From contig PBKR01000003.1 in the NCBI GenBank assembly GCA_002721545.1, forward strand, positions 39,021-77,474: a stretch of DNA of 38,454 nt. The letters are read 5' to 3'. The position numbers and the translations under genes are program-made. The notes beneath the pieces were generated by a model. The model was not told the origin of the DNA. It ran no database searches and was given only the letters and a program-made list of their open reading frames with translations. Numbering within the stretch: the stretch's first letter is position 1; every line of letters starts with the position of its first letter. Origin of the DNA: Nitrosomonadaceae bacterium. Its GTDB lineage: Bacteria > Pseudomonadota > Gammaproteobacteria > Burkholderiales > Nitrosomonadaceae. This document shows positions 19,001 through 25,896 of this stretch, piece after piece.

Positions 19001-19301
19001 TATTTAGTATTAATGCGGGTTTATTTTCTTTATCATGTACCTGTACTTTGCGTAATATCAATTGTGGATACAAGCCATTCCAGCTCGCATTAATCGAGCC
19101 TATAGTTACCCGCTGGCCAGCTGCCTGTGTAATAGCAGATGCAATACTATCTCGATAATTTTCAATATTGGGTAATAGCCAATATCGTAATGTTAGGTGT
19201 AATAACCCAATAACAACCACTAAAGCAAGGAAAAAAAATGCTAGAGATCGGAAAAAAAATCCGCTACGCTGTACTAGAGGTAAAATTGCTGACAAGTTCA
19301 A
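16050..19301 (-). CDS. yhdP: YhdP family AsmA-like envelope protein (TIGR02099)
   Basis: A 1083-residue protein with one N-terminal membrane anchor (about 16-37, rich in Phe/Leu/Val) and a long periplasmic beta-rich body. YhdP belongs to the AsmA-like group which, with TamB and YdbH in E. coli, moves phospholipids to the outer membrane. The C-terminal part shows the AsmA-like pattern 'GGWGTLSWLGGPQKINY', 'GDLGALPRR'-like 'FDLGALPRRVFLDFRDVY' and 'IKGPAADVKIDGEINL'. It is shorter than E. coli YhdP (about 1270). The start is TTG at 19301, with a weak GGA upstream; no ATG lies nearby. It precedes the nitrilase and tldD genes and is divergent from glnE. Confidence 0.9.
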   Translation of the reverse strand: MNLSAILPLVQRSGFFFRSLAFFFLALVVVIGLLHLTLRYWLLPNIENYRDSIASAITQAAGQRVTIGSINASWNGLYPQLILRKVQVHDKENKPALILNRLETIPSWDSFLSGELRFHKIKIDNPDLTVYRDLKGILHVAGIAFVRDPVTSHSSFLNWLLSQKQVDVVNANISWKDEKRGTPLLELESVSLYLENYNINRHRFSLHAIPPSKIASPIDIRGDFVGKQLNIPEQWDGNLLIKLDYADIAVWQSWFPVIKNTEINRGVGAIRIWLSFDNRGVKHLTSDVLLKNVKTRFAHELPELDLLFLRGRIGWKRINNEIGKGFELYANQLEASIRGESILVPVDFIMQDIMTHDKGNKRGQLSIKKLDLETWGKTVRYIPIEKSIRNQFNKLLPYGEIYNIQAKWDGLWSDPLNLNVKGEFHNIGMHNSISSPEIRGINGSIKIQVDDRLGSDTNVLIKGVASGLTKKFIKLSAENIFDAFTANEIDRFNITGNGELLIDLSIPLPYSNDIKISGSYVFNNNTVDLGSNIPNLEKINGTLNFTESTIEVEEITTQVLGGMATINSITSEDNEFNLVASGRIDLDNLHFLNQEEGNFWTKYASGNTDWHGSIKLENSAEGIRSKIFIESSLEGISLDFPEPFSKMATDSILFRIINNVSGSNQNNFKINYGDEIAAEFKLSLDESGGYYPDKGLIRLGREPVKLPEFGILLAGKLPRLQLDKWNDILDQFNTFKETGRKNGIDLGLTTIDLYIGKLDFLRSRINDLALNAEFKNEEWVSNILSQEISGKLTWSLQNKGKLIGRLKSFVIPSSYYVEPAVAINRQAAKDFPSIDILVDKFFISGFDVGKLGIIAGQTKQGWVIDELYVTSPDSSFTADGIWRNYSVAPRMDMNIKLDADNLNKFLTRLGYSDRIKRGRGGGWGTLSWLGGPQKINYKTLSGKINLKIKDGQFPKFELGIGKLFGIFDLGALPRRVFLDFRDVYADGFAFDKVSGSADIIEGIMSTEKIKIKGPAADVKIDGEINLFSETYALHFVVTPSLGLAAPVVDIATIIVNKAKQGSIKPNEYNITGPWEDPIITRLQ

Positions 19302-19476
19302 TTAACTGTTCCAGTTTTGGTACCATGAGGGTACGCTCTACTATACTAAGATAGAAAGCAAAATAATATTTTCAGGACCTGCCTGATTAATGGAATATAA
19401 CTATAGCTAAATTCAAATACGATACTGTTTTTTTAAAATACTTAGAAAGATTAATTGTAACCCTGAATCCTTGACA

Positions 19477-22242
19477 ATGCATCCAACTAGAAAACCTACT
19501 AAAGAAAAAATTCGTTCAAGCCTGTCTTTTAGCCGCTATGCACAGCGTTTGCTAAAAAACGAGCCTAATTCATGGGAAATACTCATAGATAAAATACATG
19601 AGCCCTTTTATATAAAGAGAATGCAAAGCTATCTAGACGCTTTCTCAAACTCTATTACTGACGAAAACTCTCTTTATAGCGCCCTACGAAATTTACGGAA
19701 GATAGTAATGCTTCATTTAATAGCAAGAGACCTTAGTAAATTAGCTGATCTAACCGAAGTTATGACATGCATGACTAACTTGGCAGAAAGTACTATTTGT
19801 TTTTCACTTAAATACCACTATTCTTGGCTTGCACAAGATAAACATTATGGAGTTCCCAAGGGAGACGTATCTGGAACAGATCAAGAAATGCTAGTAATCG
19901 CAATGGGGAAATTAGGTGGAGGTGAGCTTAATGTATCATCAGATGTTGATCTTATTTTTGTCTACCCAGAAGATGGTAGGACTAATGGACAAAATTCTAT
20001 CTCCAATAATGAATTCTTTTCTCGCCTTGGACGAAAATTAATTTCAAGTCTTAATAATATTACCTCTGATGGTTATGTATTCCGTGTGGATATGCGCCTC
20101 CGACCATACGGTGAAAGCGGACCTTTAGTCATGAGTTTTGCTATGCTAGAGGAATATCTTGTGGGCCAGGGGCGGGAATGGGAACGATATGCCTGGATAA
20201 AGAGTAGAGCTTTAACAGGCTCAAATAAAGTTAAATTGGCTCTTTTACAAAAAATAACAGGGCCATTCGTATTTCGGAAATATCTAGATTTTGGTGCATA
20301 TGAATCAATGCGAGAAATGCATTCACAAATCCAACAAGAGGTTAGTCGTCGCGACACACGAGATGACATTAAAATTGGCCCGGGCGGTATCCGTGAAATC
20401 GAATTTATAGCGCAAGTATTTCAATTGATACATGGTGGCCACGACCCAAAACTACGTATACGCTCAACTATCTCTGTTTTAAATTATTTATACAAAAAAA
20501 AGAAGCTAGCAAAAAAATTAATTACAGAGCTTACAGAGGCTTATATTTTCTTACGCAATCTTGAACATCGCCTACAATATCTAGATGATCAACAAACCCA
20601 TATGCTACCAAATTGTTTGGCAGACCAGGTTTCAATTGCATCGGCAATGAACTGTAGAAGCTATGCACACTTCCTGCAAAAACTTAGCACTCATCGAGAT
20701 AATGTAACTAAATATTTTGAAGAAGTTTTTATTAGCCCAAATAAATCAGCATTCCATGATGCATTTACTTGGCTGTGGAATGAGAAAGATGAAAATAAAA
20801 AAGAAACTATAGCCACTATTTCACAGTTGGGAAATATGGGATTTTCCAACCCAGACAAAATTCTTATTGATTTACAGAAATTCCATAATAGTTCTCGCTA
20901 TAAACAGCTACCTTATTCCAGTAAAAAAAGAACTAATGTTCTAATTCCTATCCTTATTGAAATCTCTGCTAAACTCCCTCCATCTGATACTACTCTTAAA
21001 CGTACTTTACAATTTCTTGAAAGTATTATTGGGCGTGCATCTTATCTCTCATTACTGCTAGAGAATCCGTATGCTCTAGAACGAATAACTAAATTAATTA
21101 GCGTTAGTCAATGGGCCTGTGAATATTTAATGCAACATCCGATTCTTTTGGATGAATTACTTAAAGACGCTAATCTAAAAAATGAAATAGATTGGATCAC
21201 ATCCAGAAAAGAGTTACTAAATCTACTTAAAAACACTAATAGTGAGAATACAATAGAGAATCAAATGGATATTCTGTCTCATTTCCATCATTCAAAGGTA
21301 TTCCAATTACTTTCGAGCGACCTAGAAGGATTATTACCCCTAGAAACATTAAGTGATCACCTCACTAGCCTTGCTGACTTAATACTTAATATTGTTTTAA
21401 ATTTAGCTTGGTCAGAATTAATTAAGAAGCATCAAGGAGATCCTATCTTTGGAATTATTGGTTATGGTAAATTAGGTGGAAAAGAACTTGGTTATGCATC
21501 TGATTTGGATATCATTTTCTTATATAGCGATTCAAGCCCTAATGCATCTAATATTTACGCAAAATTAAGTAAACGAATTAATTCCTGGCTTACTAGCTAT
21601 ACTTCAGCTGGCCTATTATACAAAACAGATCTACGTTTGCGCCCTAATGGCGTAAGTGGTCTACTTGTAAGTTCTGTAGAAGCTTTTAAAGAATACCAAA
21701 AAAAACATGCTTGGGTATGGGAGCATCAAGCTTTAACTCGAGCACGTTTTGTAGCAGGTGACCCCCTTGTAGGAGAATACTTTAATCAAATCCGAGAGGA
21801 AGTTTTATGCCAGAAACGTAATCTACCAAACTTGAGAAATAAGATCTTGTTTATGCGAAAAAAGATGTTAGATAGCCACCCCAACACAACTAAATTATTT
21901 GATATTAAGCATGACCGTGGAGGAATTATTGATGTAGAATTTATAGTACAATATTTAGTTCTGGGCTACTCATACAAGTATTCTAATCTTACAAATAATA
22001 TTGGAAATATTGGTTTACTGAAGCTCTCCGGAAAACTTGGGCTTATTTCTAAATCAGATGCTAAAGCTGTAGTAGAAGCTTATAGAGAATTTCGACACGT
22101 GCAGCATAGGCTTAGATTAAATATTGACTCAGGGCAGTCAAATAATCAAGTGCAACAGAAGTTTGCTAGAATTGAGATAGGTTATCTAGAAAAGCATCGT
22201 AGATCAGTGTTTCAGCTATGGAAAAAAACACTTAATGAGTAA
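19477..22242 (+). CDS. glnE: Bifunctional glutamine synthetase adenylyltransferase/adenylyl-removing enzyme GlnE
   Basis: GlnE adds AMP to glutamine synthetase when nitrogen is plentiful and removes it when nitrogen is short, under control of PII. With the ATG at 19477 it has 921 residues (E. coli 946); a TTG two codons earlier is also possible. Two nucleotidyltransferase domains are seen. The N-terminal adenylyl-removing domain has GKLGGGELNVSSDVD at 144-158, and the C-terminal adenylylating domain has GKLGGKELGYASDLD at 664-678. A regulatory linker lies between. Each domain is followed by the expected 'GPGGIREIEFIAQ' and 'DRGGIIDVEFIVQ' motifs. It is divergent from yhdP. The PII and glutamine synthetase genes are not in this window. 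Confidence 0.97.
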   Translation: MHPTRKPTKEKIRSSLSFSRYAQRLLKNEPNSWEILIDKIHEPFYIKRMQSYLDAFSNSITDENSLYSALRNLRKIVMLHLIARDLSKLADLTEVMTCMTNLAESTICFSLKYHYSWLAQDKHYGVPKGDVSGTDQEMLVIAMGKLGGGELNVSSDVDLIFVYPEDGRTNGQNSISNNEFFSRLGRKLISSLNNITSDGYVFRVDMRLRPYGESGPLVMSFAMLEEYLVGQGREWERYAWIKSRALTGSNKVKLALLQKITGPFVFRKYLDFGAYESMREMHSQIQQEVSRRDTRDDIKIGPGGIREIEFIAQVFQLIHGGHDPKLRIRSTISVLNYLYKKKKLAKKLITELTEAYIFLRNLEHRLQYLDDQQTHMLPNCLADQVSIASAMNCRSYAHFLQKLSTHRDNVTKYFEEVFISPNKSAFHDAFTWLWNEKDENKKETIATISQLGNMGFSNPDKILIDLQKFHNSSRYKQLPYSSKKRTNVLIPILIEISAKLPPSDTTLKRTLQFLESIIGRASYLSLLLENPYALERITKLISVSQWACEYLMQHPILLDELLKDANLKNEIDWITSRKELLNLLKNTNSENTIENQMDILSHFHHSKVFQLLSSDLEGLLPLETLSDHLTSLADLILNIVLNLAWSELIKKHQGDPIFGIIGYGKLGGKELGYASDLDIIFLYSDSSPNASNIYAKLSKRINSWLTSYTSAGLLYKTDLRLRPNGVSGLLVSSVEAFKEYQKKHAWVWEHQALTRARFVAGDPLVGEYFNQIREEVLCQKRNLPNLRNKILFMRKKMLDSHPNTTKLFDIKHDRGGIIDVEFIVQYLVLGYSYKYSNLTNNIGNIGLLKLSGKLGLISKSDAKAVVEAYREFRHVQHRLRLNIDSGQSNNQVQQKFARIEIGYLEKHRRSVFQLWKKTLNE

Positions 22243-22244
22243 CC

Positions 22245-22263
22245 CTCTTCTAATAATAGAGAG
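22245..22263 (+). terminator. Possible terminator hairpin after glnE
   Basis: CTCTTCTA (22245-22252) pairs with TAGAGAG (22257-22263), one T bulged, around a 4-base ATAA loop. It begins three bases after the glnE stop and is followed by CTTATTCCTT rather than a clean U-run, so termination may be weak or Rho-assisted. Confidence 0.35.
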
Positions 22264-22399
22264 CTTATTCCTTGAGTTTAGACCCTTCAAGAAGATATAT
22301 TAATATTTCCTTATCTCCTGATTAATTATCGAATAATTTACACAAACTAAAATATCAGCCTAGATTTTTTAATGATTAGTAAAATTAGAGTGAATCACC

Positions 22400-22429
22400 T
22401 TGTCAAATATATATGAATAATAGTATTTA
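22400..22429 (+). promoter_or_regulatory. Candidate promoter for ilvE
   Basis: TTGTCA (22400-22405) and TATTTA (22424-22429) are 18 bases apart. The -35 is 5 of 6 and the -10 is 4 of 6 to consensus. It would give a leader of roughly 130 bases to the ilvE ATG. Other AT-rich boxes closer to ilvE are possible, so the assignment is tentative. Confidence 0.35.
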
Positions 22430-22567
22430 TAAGCTTTTATATGTTACCACTTACTACTAACAGCAAATAAGAAATTTGACCAGATTGATTGTCTATGTTT
22501 TGATTCCTTTATAAGAAATGAATTAATGAGTTAAAATGCATCTTTCAAATAATTTCTGGAGAATTTG

Positions 22568-23488
22568 ATGTCTATGGCCGATAGAGACGGCATAATTTGG
22601 AACGATGGAAAAATGGTTCCTTGGCGTGATGCTACGACACACGTGCTTACTCACACCCTACACTATGGTATGGGGGTGTTTGAAGGACTGCGTGCCTATC
22701 AAACTAGCCAAGGTACTGCCATTTTCCGCCTTTCAGAGCATACTGACAGATTATTCAATTCAGCCCATATTTTTATGATGGAGATACCCTACGATAAGAC
22801 CACAATAATGGAGGCTCAGATCGAAGTGGTAAAACAAAATAAACTTAAATCATGTTATATTCGTCCTATTATATTCTATGGCTCAGAAGACATGGGGATC
22901 TCTGCAAAGAACCTCTCAGTTCATGTAGCCATATCAGCGTGGCCATGGGGCACATACCTTGGAGCAGATAGCCTCGAGAAGGGTATTAGGGTCAAAACCT
23001 CTTCATACTCACGTCACCATGTCAATGTCAATATGTGCCGCGCTAAATCAGTTACTACCTATGCAAATTCAATGCTTGCTCATCAAGAGGTAACACTTGA
23101 TGGCTACGATGAAGCGTTATTATTAGATGTAAGTGGCCATGTGGCTGAGGGATCAGGTGAAAACATTTTTATAATCAAACGTAATAAGCTATACACTCCC
23201 GATATGACTTCTTGCTTAGAAGGAATTACTCGCGCTTCTATCATTGAACTTGCAGAAGAAATAGGTATTCCAATTATAGAAAAACGCATCACTCGGGATG
23301 AGGTTTATTGTGCAGATGAAGCCTTCTTTACAGGCACTGCTGCAGAAGTTACTCCTATTCGTGAACTTGATAATCGAGTTATAGGTAATGGTGCCCGTGG
23401 TCCAATTACGAAGAAACTACAAACCATGTTTTTTGACTCTGTGCAAGGAACATCCAGTAATCATGCAAACTGGCTAACATACATTTGA
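22568..23488 (+). CDS. ilvE: Branched-chain amino acid aminotransferase IlvE
   Basis: A PLP-dependent class IV transaminase that performs the last step of leucine, isoleucine and valine synthesis using glutamate. The 306-residue protein starts MSMADRDG at ATG 22568, with GGAG six bases upstream; this beginning is usual for betaproteobacterial IlvE. The PLP lysine is K160 in 'CRAKSVTTYANS'. Other signatures are 'LHYGMGVFEGLRAY' (31-44), 'EGSGENIF', 'GITRAS' and 'DEAFFTGTAAEVTPI'. The small CHCC zinc-finger gene follows by 21 bases and is probably on the same transcript. Confidence 0.96.
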   Translation: MSMADRDGIIWNDGKMVPWRDATTHVLTHTLHYGMGVFEGLRAYQTSQGTAIFRLSEHTDRLFNSAHIFMMEIPYDKTTIMEAQIEVVKQNKLKSCYIRPIIFYGSEDMGISAKNLSVHVAISAWPWGTYLGADSLEKGIRVKTSSYSRHHVNVNMCRAKSVTTYANSMLAHQEVTLDGYDEALLLDVSGHVAEGSGENIFIIKRNKLYTPDMTSCLEGITRASIIELAEEIGIPIIEKRITRDEVYCADEAFFTGTAAEVTPIRELDNRVIGNGARGPITKKLQTMFFDSVQGTSSNHANWLTYI

Positions 23489-23509
23489 TTAAGCAAAATA
23501 GATAAAATT

Positions 23510-23707
23510 ATGCAAAATCATGATGAACAACGTCGGATAGAAATATCTGCAAAAGATTTACCTCTACATTGCCCAATGCCGCCAATGAAAATATGGAACT
23601 CTCATCCCCGGGTATTCCTTCCTATAAATGAAACTGGTAAGGCTTTATGCCCATATTGCGGGACACTTTATATTCTTAAAGACAAAGAATCAATAAAACA
23701 TTCTTAG
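23510..23707 (+). CDS. CHCC-type zinc-finger protein
   Basis: A 65-residue protein with one small zinc-binding domain. Likely ligands are C21, H32, C47 and C50, in 'LHCPMPPM', 'SHPRVFL' and 'LCPYCGTLY'. This is the zf-CHCC domain also found in a mitochondrial complex I accessory subunit (NDUFS6). The bacterial function is not established. The gene is a regular neighbour of ilvE in Betaproteobacteria, here 21 bases downstream. No membrane segment or signal peptide is present. A perfect 13-bp hairpin follows its stop. Confidence 0.9.
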   Translation: MQNHDEQRRIEISAKDLPLHCPMPPMKIWNSHPRVFLPINETGKALCPYCGTLYILKDKESIKHS

Positions 23708-23720
23708 TCTAGTTGCCTAT

Positions 23721-23757
23721 ATTTTCTATATTAATCTCTAGCTCTAATATAGAAAAT
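23721..23757 (+). terminator. Perfect 13-bp inverted repeat, likely 3' end of the ilvE transcript
   Basis: ATTTTCTATATTA (23721-23733) and TAATATAGAAAAT (23745-23757) pair without mismatch around an 11-base loop. It starts 14 bases after the zinc-finger gene stop, where a terminator is expected. No U-run follows, so it could be an mRNA-stabilising or processing hairpin or an operator for the next gene instead. Confidence 0.5.
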
Positions 23758-23808
23758 TAGACATAAACATGTATCACAATACATTTCAAACCTCCGTATA
23801 ACTTTTTT

Positions 23809-25185
23809 ATGAATAAGATTCCCCATGAAATCTTCAAAGCCTACGATATCAGGGGTATTGTCGACAAAACTTTAACTGCTGACATCATTAGAATAATTGG
23901 CCAATCTATTGGATCTGAGGCACAAGATCGTGGCCTTACTTCAATAGCAATAGGCCATGATGGGAGACTCTCTGGCTCAAAGTTTTCTTATTCCCTAGCA
24001 AAAGGAATACAAGAGAGTGGAATTAATGTAATAGATGTTGGCTTGGTCCCCACACCAATGCTTTACCTAGCAGCTCTTGAGCTATGTAATAGTTCTGGTG
24101 TGATGATTACTGGTAGTCATAACCCACCAGACTACAACGGTCTAAAAATTATGCTGGGCGGCGAAACGTTTGCAGCCGAATTAATACAGAGTTTACGTGT
24201 TCGTATTGAAAAAAGAAATCTTATCTATGGTAAAGGTAATTACAGTAAACAAAATATAGCTGAAACATATCTAGAAAGCATTTCGAGTACTATAAAACTT
24301 AAACGTCCAATTAAAATTATAATAGACTGTGGAAATGGGGTTGCTGGAGCTTATGCGCCTACTCTATATCGTAGACTTGGATGTGAGGTCAATGAAATAT
24401 TCTGTGAGGTAGATGGAACCTTTCCTAATCATCATCCCGACCCATCTGTTCCCGAAAATTTATACGATTTAATACATGCACTTAATACAAATGATGCTGA
24501 AATAGGGCTCGCCTTTGATGGTGATGGTGATCGTTTAGGAGTTGTTACAAAAGATGGAAACATTATTTATCCTGACAGGCAGCTTATGTTATTCGCCACT
24601 GATATATTATCAAGAAACCCAGGTGGGAAAATTATTTTTGATGTTAAATGTACAAATAAATTAGCTCCATGGATAAGATATCATGGAGGCAAGCCAATAA
24701 TGTGGAGAACCGGCCACTCATTTATAAAAAGAAAACTAAAAGAGACGGGTGCCCTGTTAGCAGGTGAAATGAGTGGCCATATTTTCTTCAAGGAAAGGTG
24801 GCATGGGTTTGATGATGGACTTTATGCAGGAGCACGCTTGCTTGAGATACTTAGCCGTAAAGAAAATTCTAGTGCCATTTTAAATTCAATCCCTGACTCG
24901 ATTAATACTCCAGAGCTCCAAATAAAACTTAAAGAAGGTGAAAATTATACATTAATTTCTCAACTTCAAAAAAGTGTGCACTTTAGCAATGCAGAACGAA
25001 TAATAAAAATTGATGGGGTACGAGCAGAATATAAAGATGGATTTGGCCTTGCGCGATCCTCCAATACTACACCAGCAGTTATACTTCGCTTTGAAGCTGA
25101 TAACAAAATCTCATTAAAAAGAATACAAAATAATTTCCGCAAAGCCATTCTACAAATAAAACCTGATCTAGATTTACCATTCTAG
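23809..25185 (+). CDS. Phosphomannomutase/phosphoglucomutase (AlgC-like)
   Basis: A 458-residue alpha-D-phosphohexomutase that moves phosphate between carbons 6 and 1 of mannose or glucose, feeding sugar nucleotides for lipopolysaccharide, exopolysaccharide or glycogen. The active-site phosphoserine is S103 in 'TGSHNPPDYNG'. The magnesium loop is D237, D239 and D241 in 'FDGDGDRLGV'. The sugar-binding loop appears as 'GEMSGHIFFKERWHGFDDG'. Four domains of usual size are implied by the full length. The SHNPPDYNG and GEMSGH forms match the dual-specificity AlgC type rather than GlmM. It stands alone between the 23721 hairpin and the phosphatase gene. Confidence 0.94.
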   Translation: MNKIPHEIFKAYDIRGIVDKTLTADIIRIIGQSIGSEAQDRGLTSIAIGHDGRLSGSKFSYSLAKGIQESGINVIDVGLVPTPMLYLAALELCNSSGVMITGSHNPPDYNGLKIMLGGETFAAELIQSLRVRIEKRNLIYGKGNYSKQNIAETYLESISSTIKLKRPIKIIIDCGNGVAGAYAPTLYRRLGCEVNEIFCEVDGTFPNHHPDPSVPENLYDLIHALNTNDAEIGLAFDGDGDRLGVVTKDGNIIYPDRQLMLFATDILSRNPGGKIIFDVKCTNKLAPWIRYHGGKPIMWRTGHSFIKRKLKETGALLAGEMSGHIFFKERWHGFDDGLYAGARLLEILSRKENSSAILNSIPDSINTPELQIKLKEGENYTLISQLQKSVHFSNAERIIKIDGVRAEYKDGFGLARSSNTTPAVILRFEADNKISLKRIQNNFRKAILQIKPDLDLPF

Positions 25186-25325
25186 CTTTTTAGTAAAAGG
25201 ATCATATTTTATAATATTGACACCTAAATAAAATATACATGAATAAAAATGTACAAAGCATCAAATCTAATAATTTTTTATTTAGATAATTGTAAAAATA
25301 AACTTTTAGAAAAGGATATAATTAA

Positions 25326-25814
25326 ATGATAAAAGTATTATTTGTCTGCATGGGCAATATCTGTCGTTCTCCTACAGCCGAAGCAGTATTTAGGCATCAA
25401 GCAGAAACCTCTGAGGCTGGAAATCTAATTTTCGTAGATTCTGCTGGAACACATAGTTATCATATTGGTGAGCCACCAGATGAGCGAGCACAGAAAATTG
25501 CGAAGCAACATGGCTATGATATGAAAAATATACGTGCTCGCCAATTCAAATCTAAAGACTTCAATACCTTCCAATATATATTAGCAATGGATAAACATAA
25601 CTTTACTATGCTTAATAATATTTGCCCACCACAGCATAGCCATAAGCTAGAAATGTTCATGCAACATAGTACAAATTTCACTAAATATAAAGAAGTACCT
25701 GATCCTTATTTTGGTGGGCATAAAGGATTTGAGAAGGTGCTAAAATTGATAGAAGATGCAAGTGCAGGATTACTTCAGAAAATAAATACCACACATAATA
25801 AAATAAATTTATAA
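25326..25814 (+). CDS. Low-molecular-weight protein-tyrosine phosphatase
   Basis: A 162-residue cytoplasmic phosphatase. The P-loop is C8-x5-R14-S15 in 'VCMGNICRSPTAEA', and the general acid is D126 in 'VPDPYFGG'. All key residues are present. In bacteria such enzymes often remove phosphate from tyrosine kinases that control polysaccharide export, but no kinase gene lies here, so a general housekeeping role is equally possible. A perfect -35 box (TTGACA, 25217-25222) lies upstream without a matching -10. It is convergent with rne across a shared hairpin. Confidence 0.94.
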   Translation: MIKVLFVCMGNICRSPTAEAVFRHQAETSEAGNLIFVDSAGTHSYHIGEPPDERAQKIAKQHGYDMKNIRARQFKSKDFNTFQYILAMDKHNFTMLNNICPPQHSHKLEMFMQHSTNFTKYKEVPDPYFGGHKGFEKVLKLIEDASAGLLQKINTTHNKINL

Positions 25815-25844
25815 GAATATACATGAAATTAATCATGTCAATAA

Positions 25845-25872
25845 ATAAGGTAGGAATAATTTCCCACCTTAT
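25845..25872. terminator. Bidirectional terminator hairpin between phosphatase gene and rne
   Basis: ATAAGGTAGGAA (25845-25856) and TTCCCACCTTAT (25861-25872) form a 12-bp stem with one A-C mismatch and a 4-base loop. It lies in the 82-base gap between two convergent stops. T-runs on both exits are poor. A second small stem (ACATGA/TCATGT, 25821-25838) lies beside it. Confidence 0.6.
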
Positions 25873-25896
25873 ATAACACCTATTTTCAAATACTAT

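Larger units (their letters stand above)
22243..22567. other. 325-base gap between glnE and ilvE
   Basis: No gene is seen. The gap holds a hairpin just after the glnE stop (22245-22263) and a candidate promoter (22400-22429), followed by about 140 bases of AT-rich leader before ilvE. Whether that long leader carries a control element for branched-chain amino acid synthesis, such as attenuation, is unclear; I found no leader peptide rich in Leu, Ile or Val codons. Confidence 0.5.

Noticed and set aside
19320-19334. GTACC/GGTAC inverted repeat in the yhdP-glnE gap
   Set aside because: Only five pairs with a 5-base loop; expected by chance and not tied to a promoter.
20073-20369. 98-codon minus-strand frame
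   Set aside because: Antisense to the conserved adenylyl-removing domain of glnE; composition follows from the opposite strand.
25217-25222. Perfect TTGACA as a promoter for the phosphatase gene
   Set aside because: No acceptable -10 box lies 16-18 bases downstream, so I do not list it as a promoter.
25265-25287. ATCTAA/TTAGAT stem before the phosphatase gene
   Set aside because: Short, AT-only apart from one pair, with a bulge; no support as terminator or operator.
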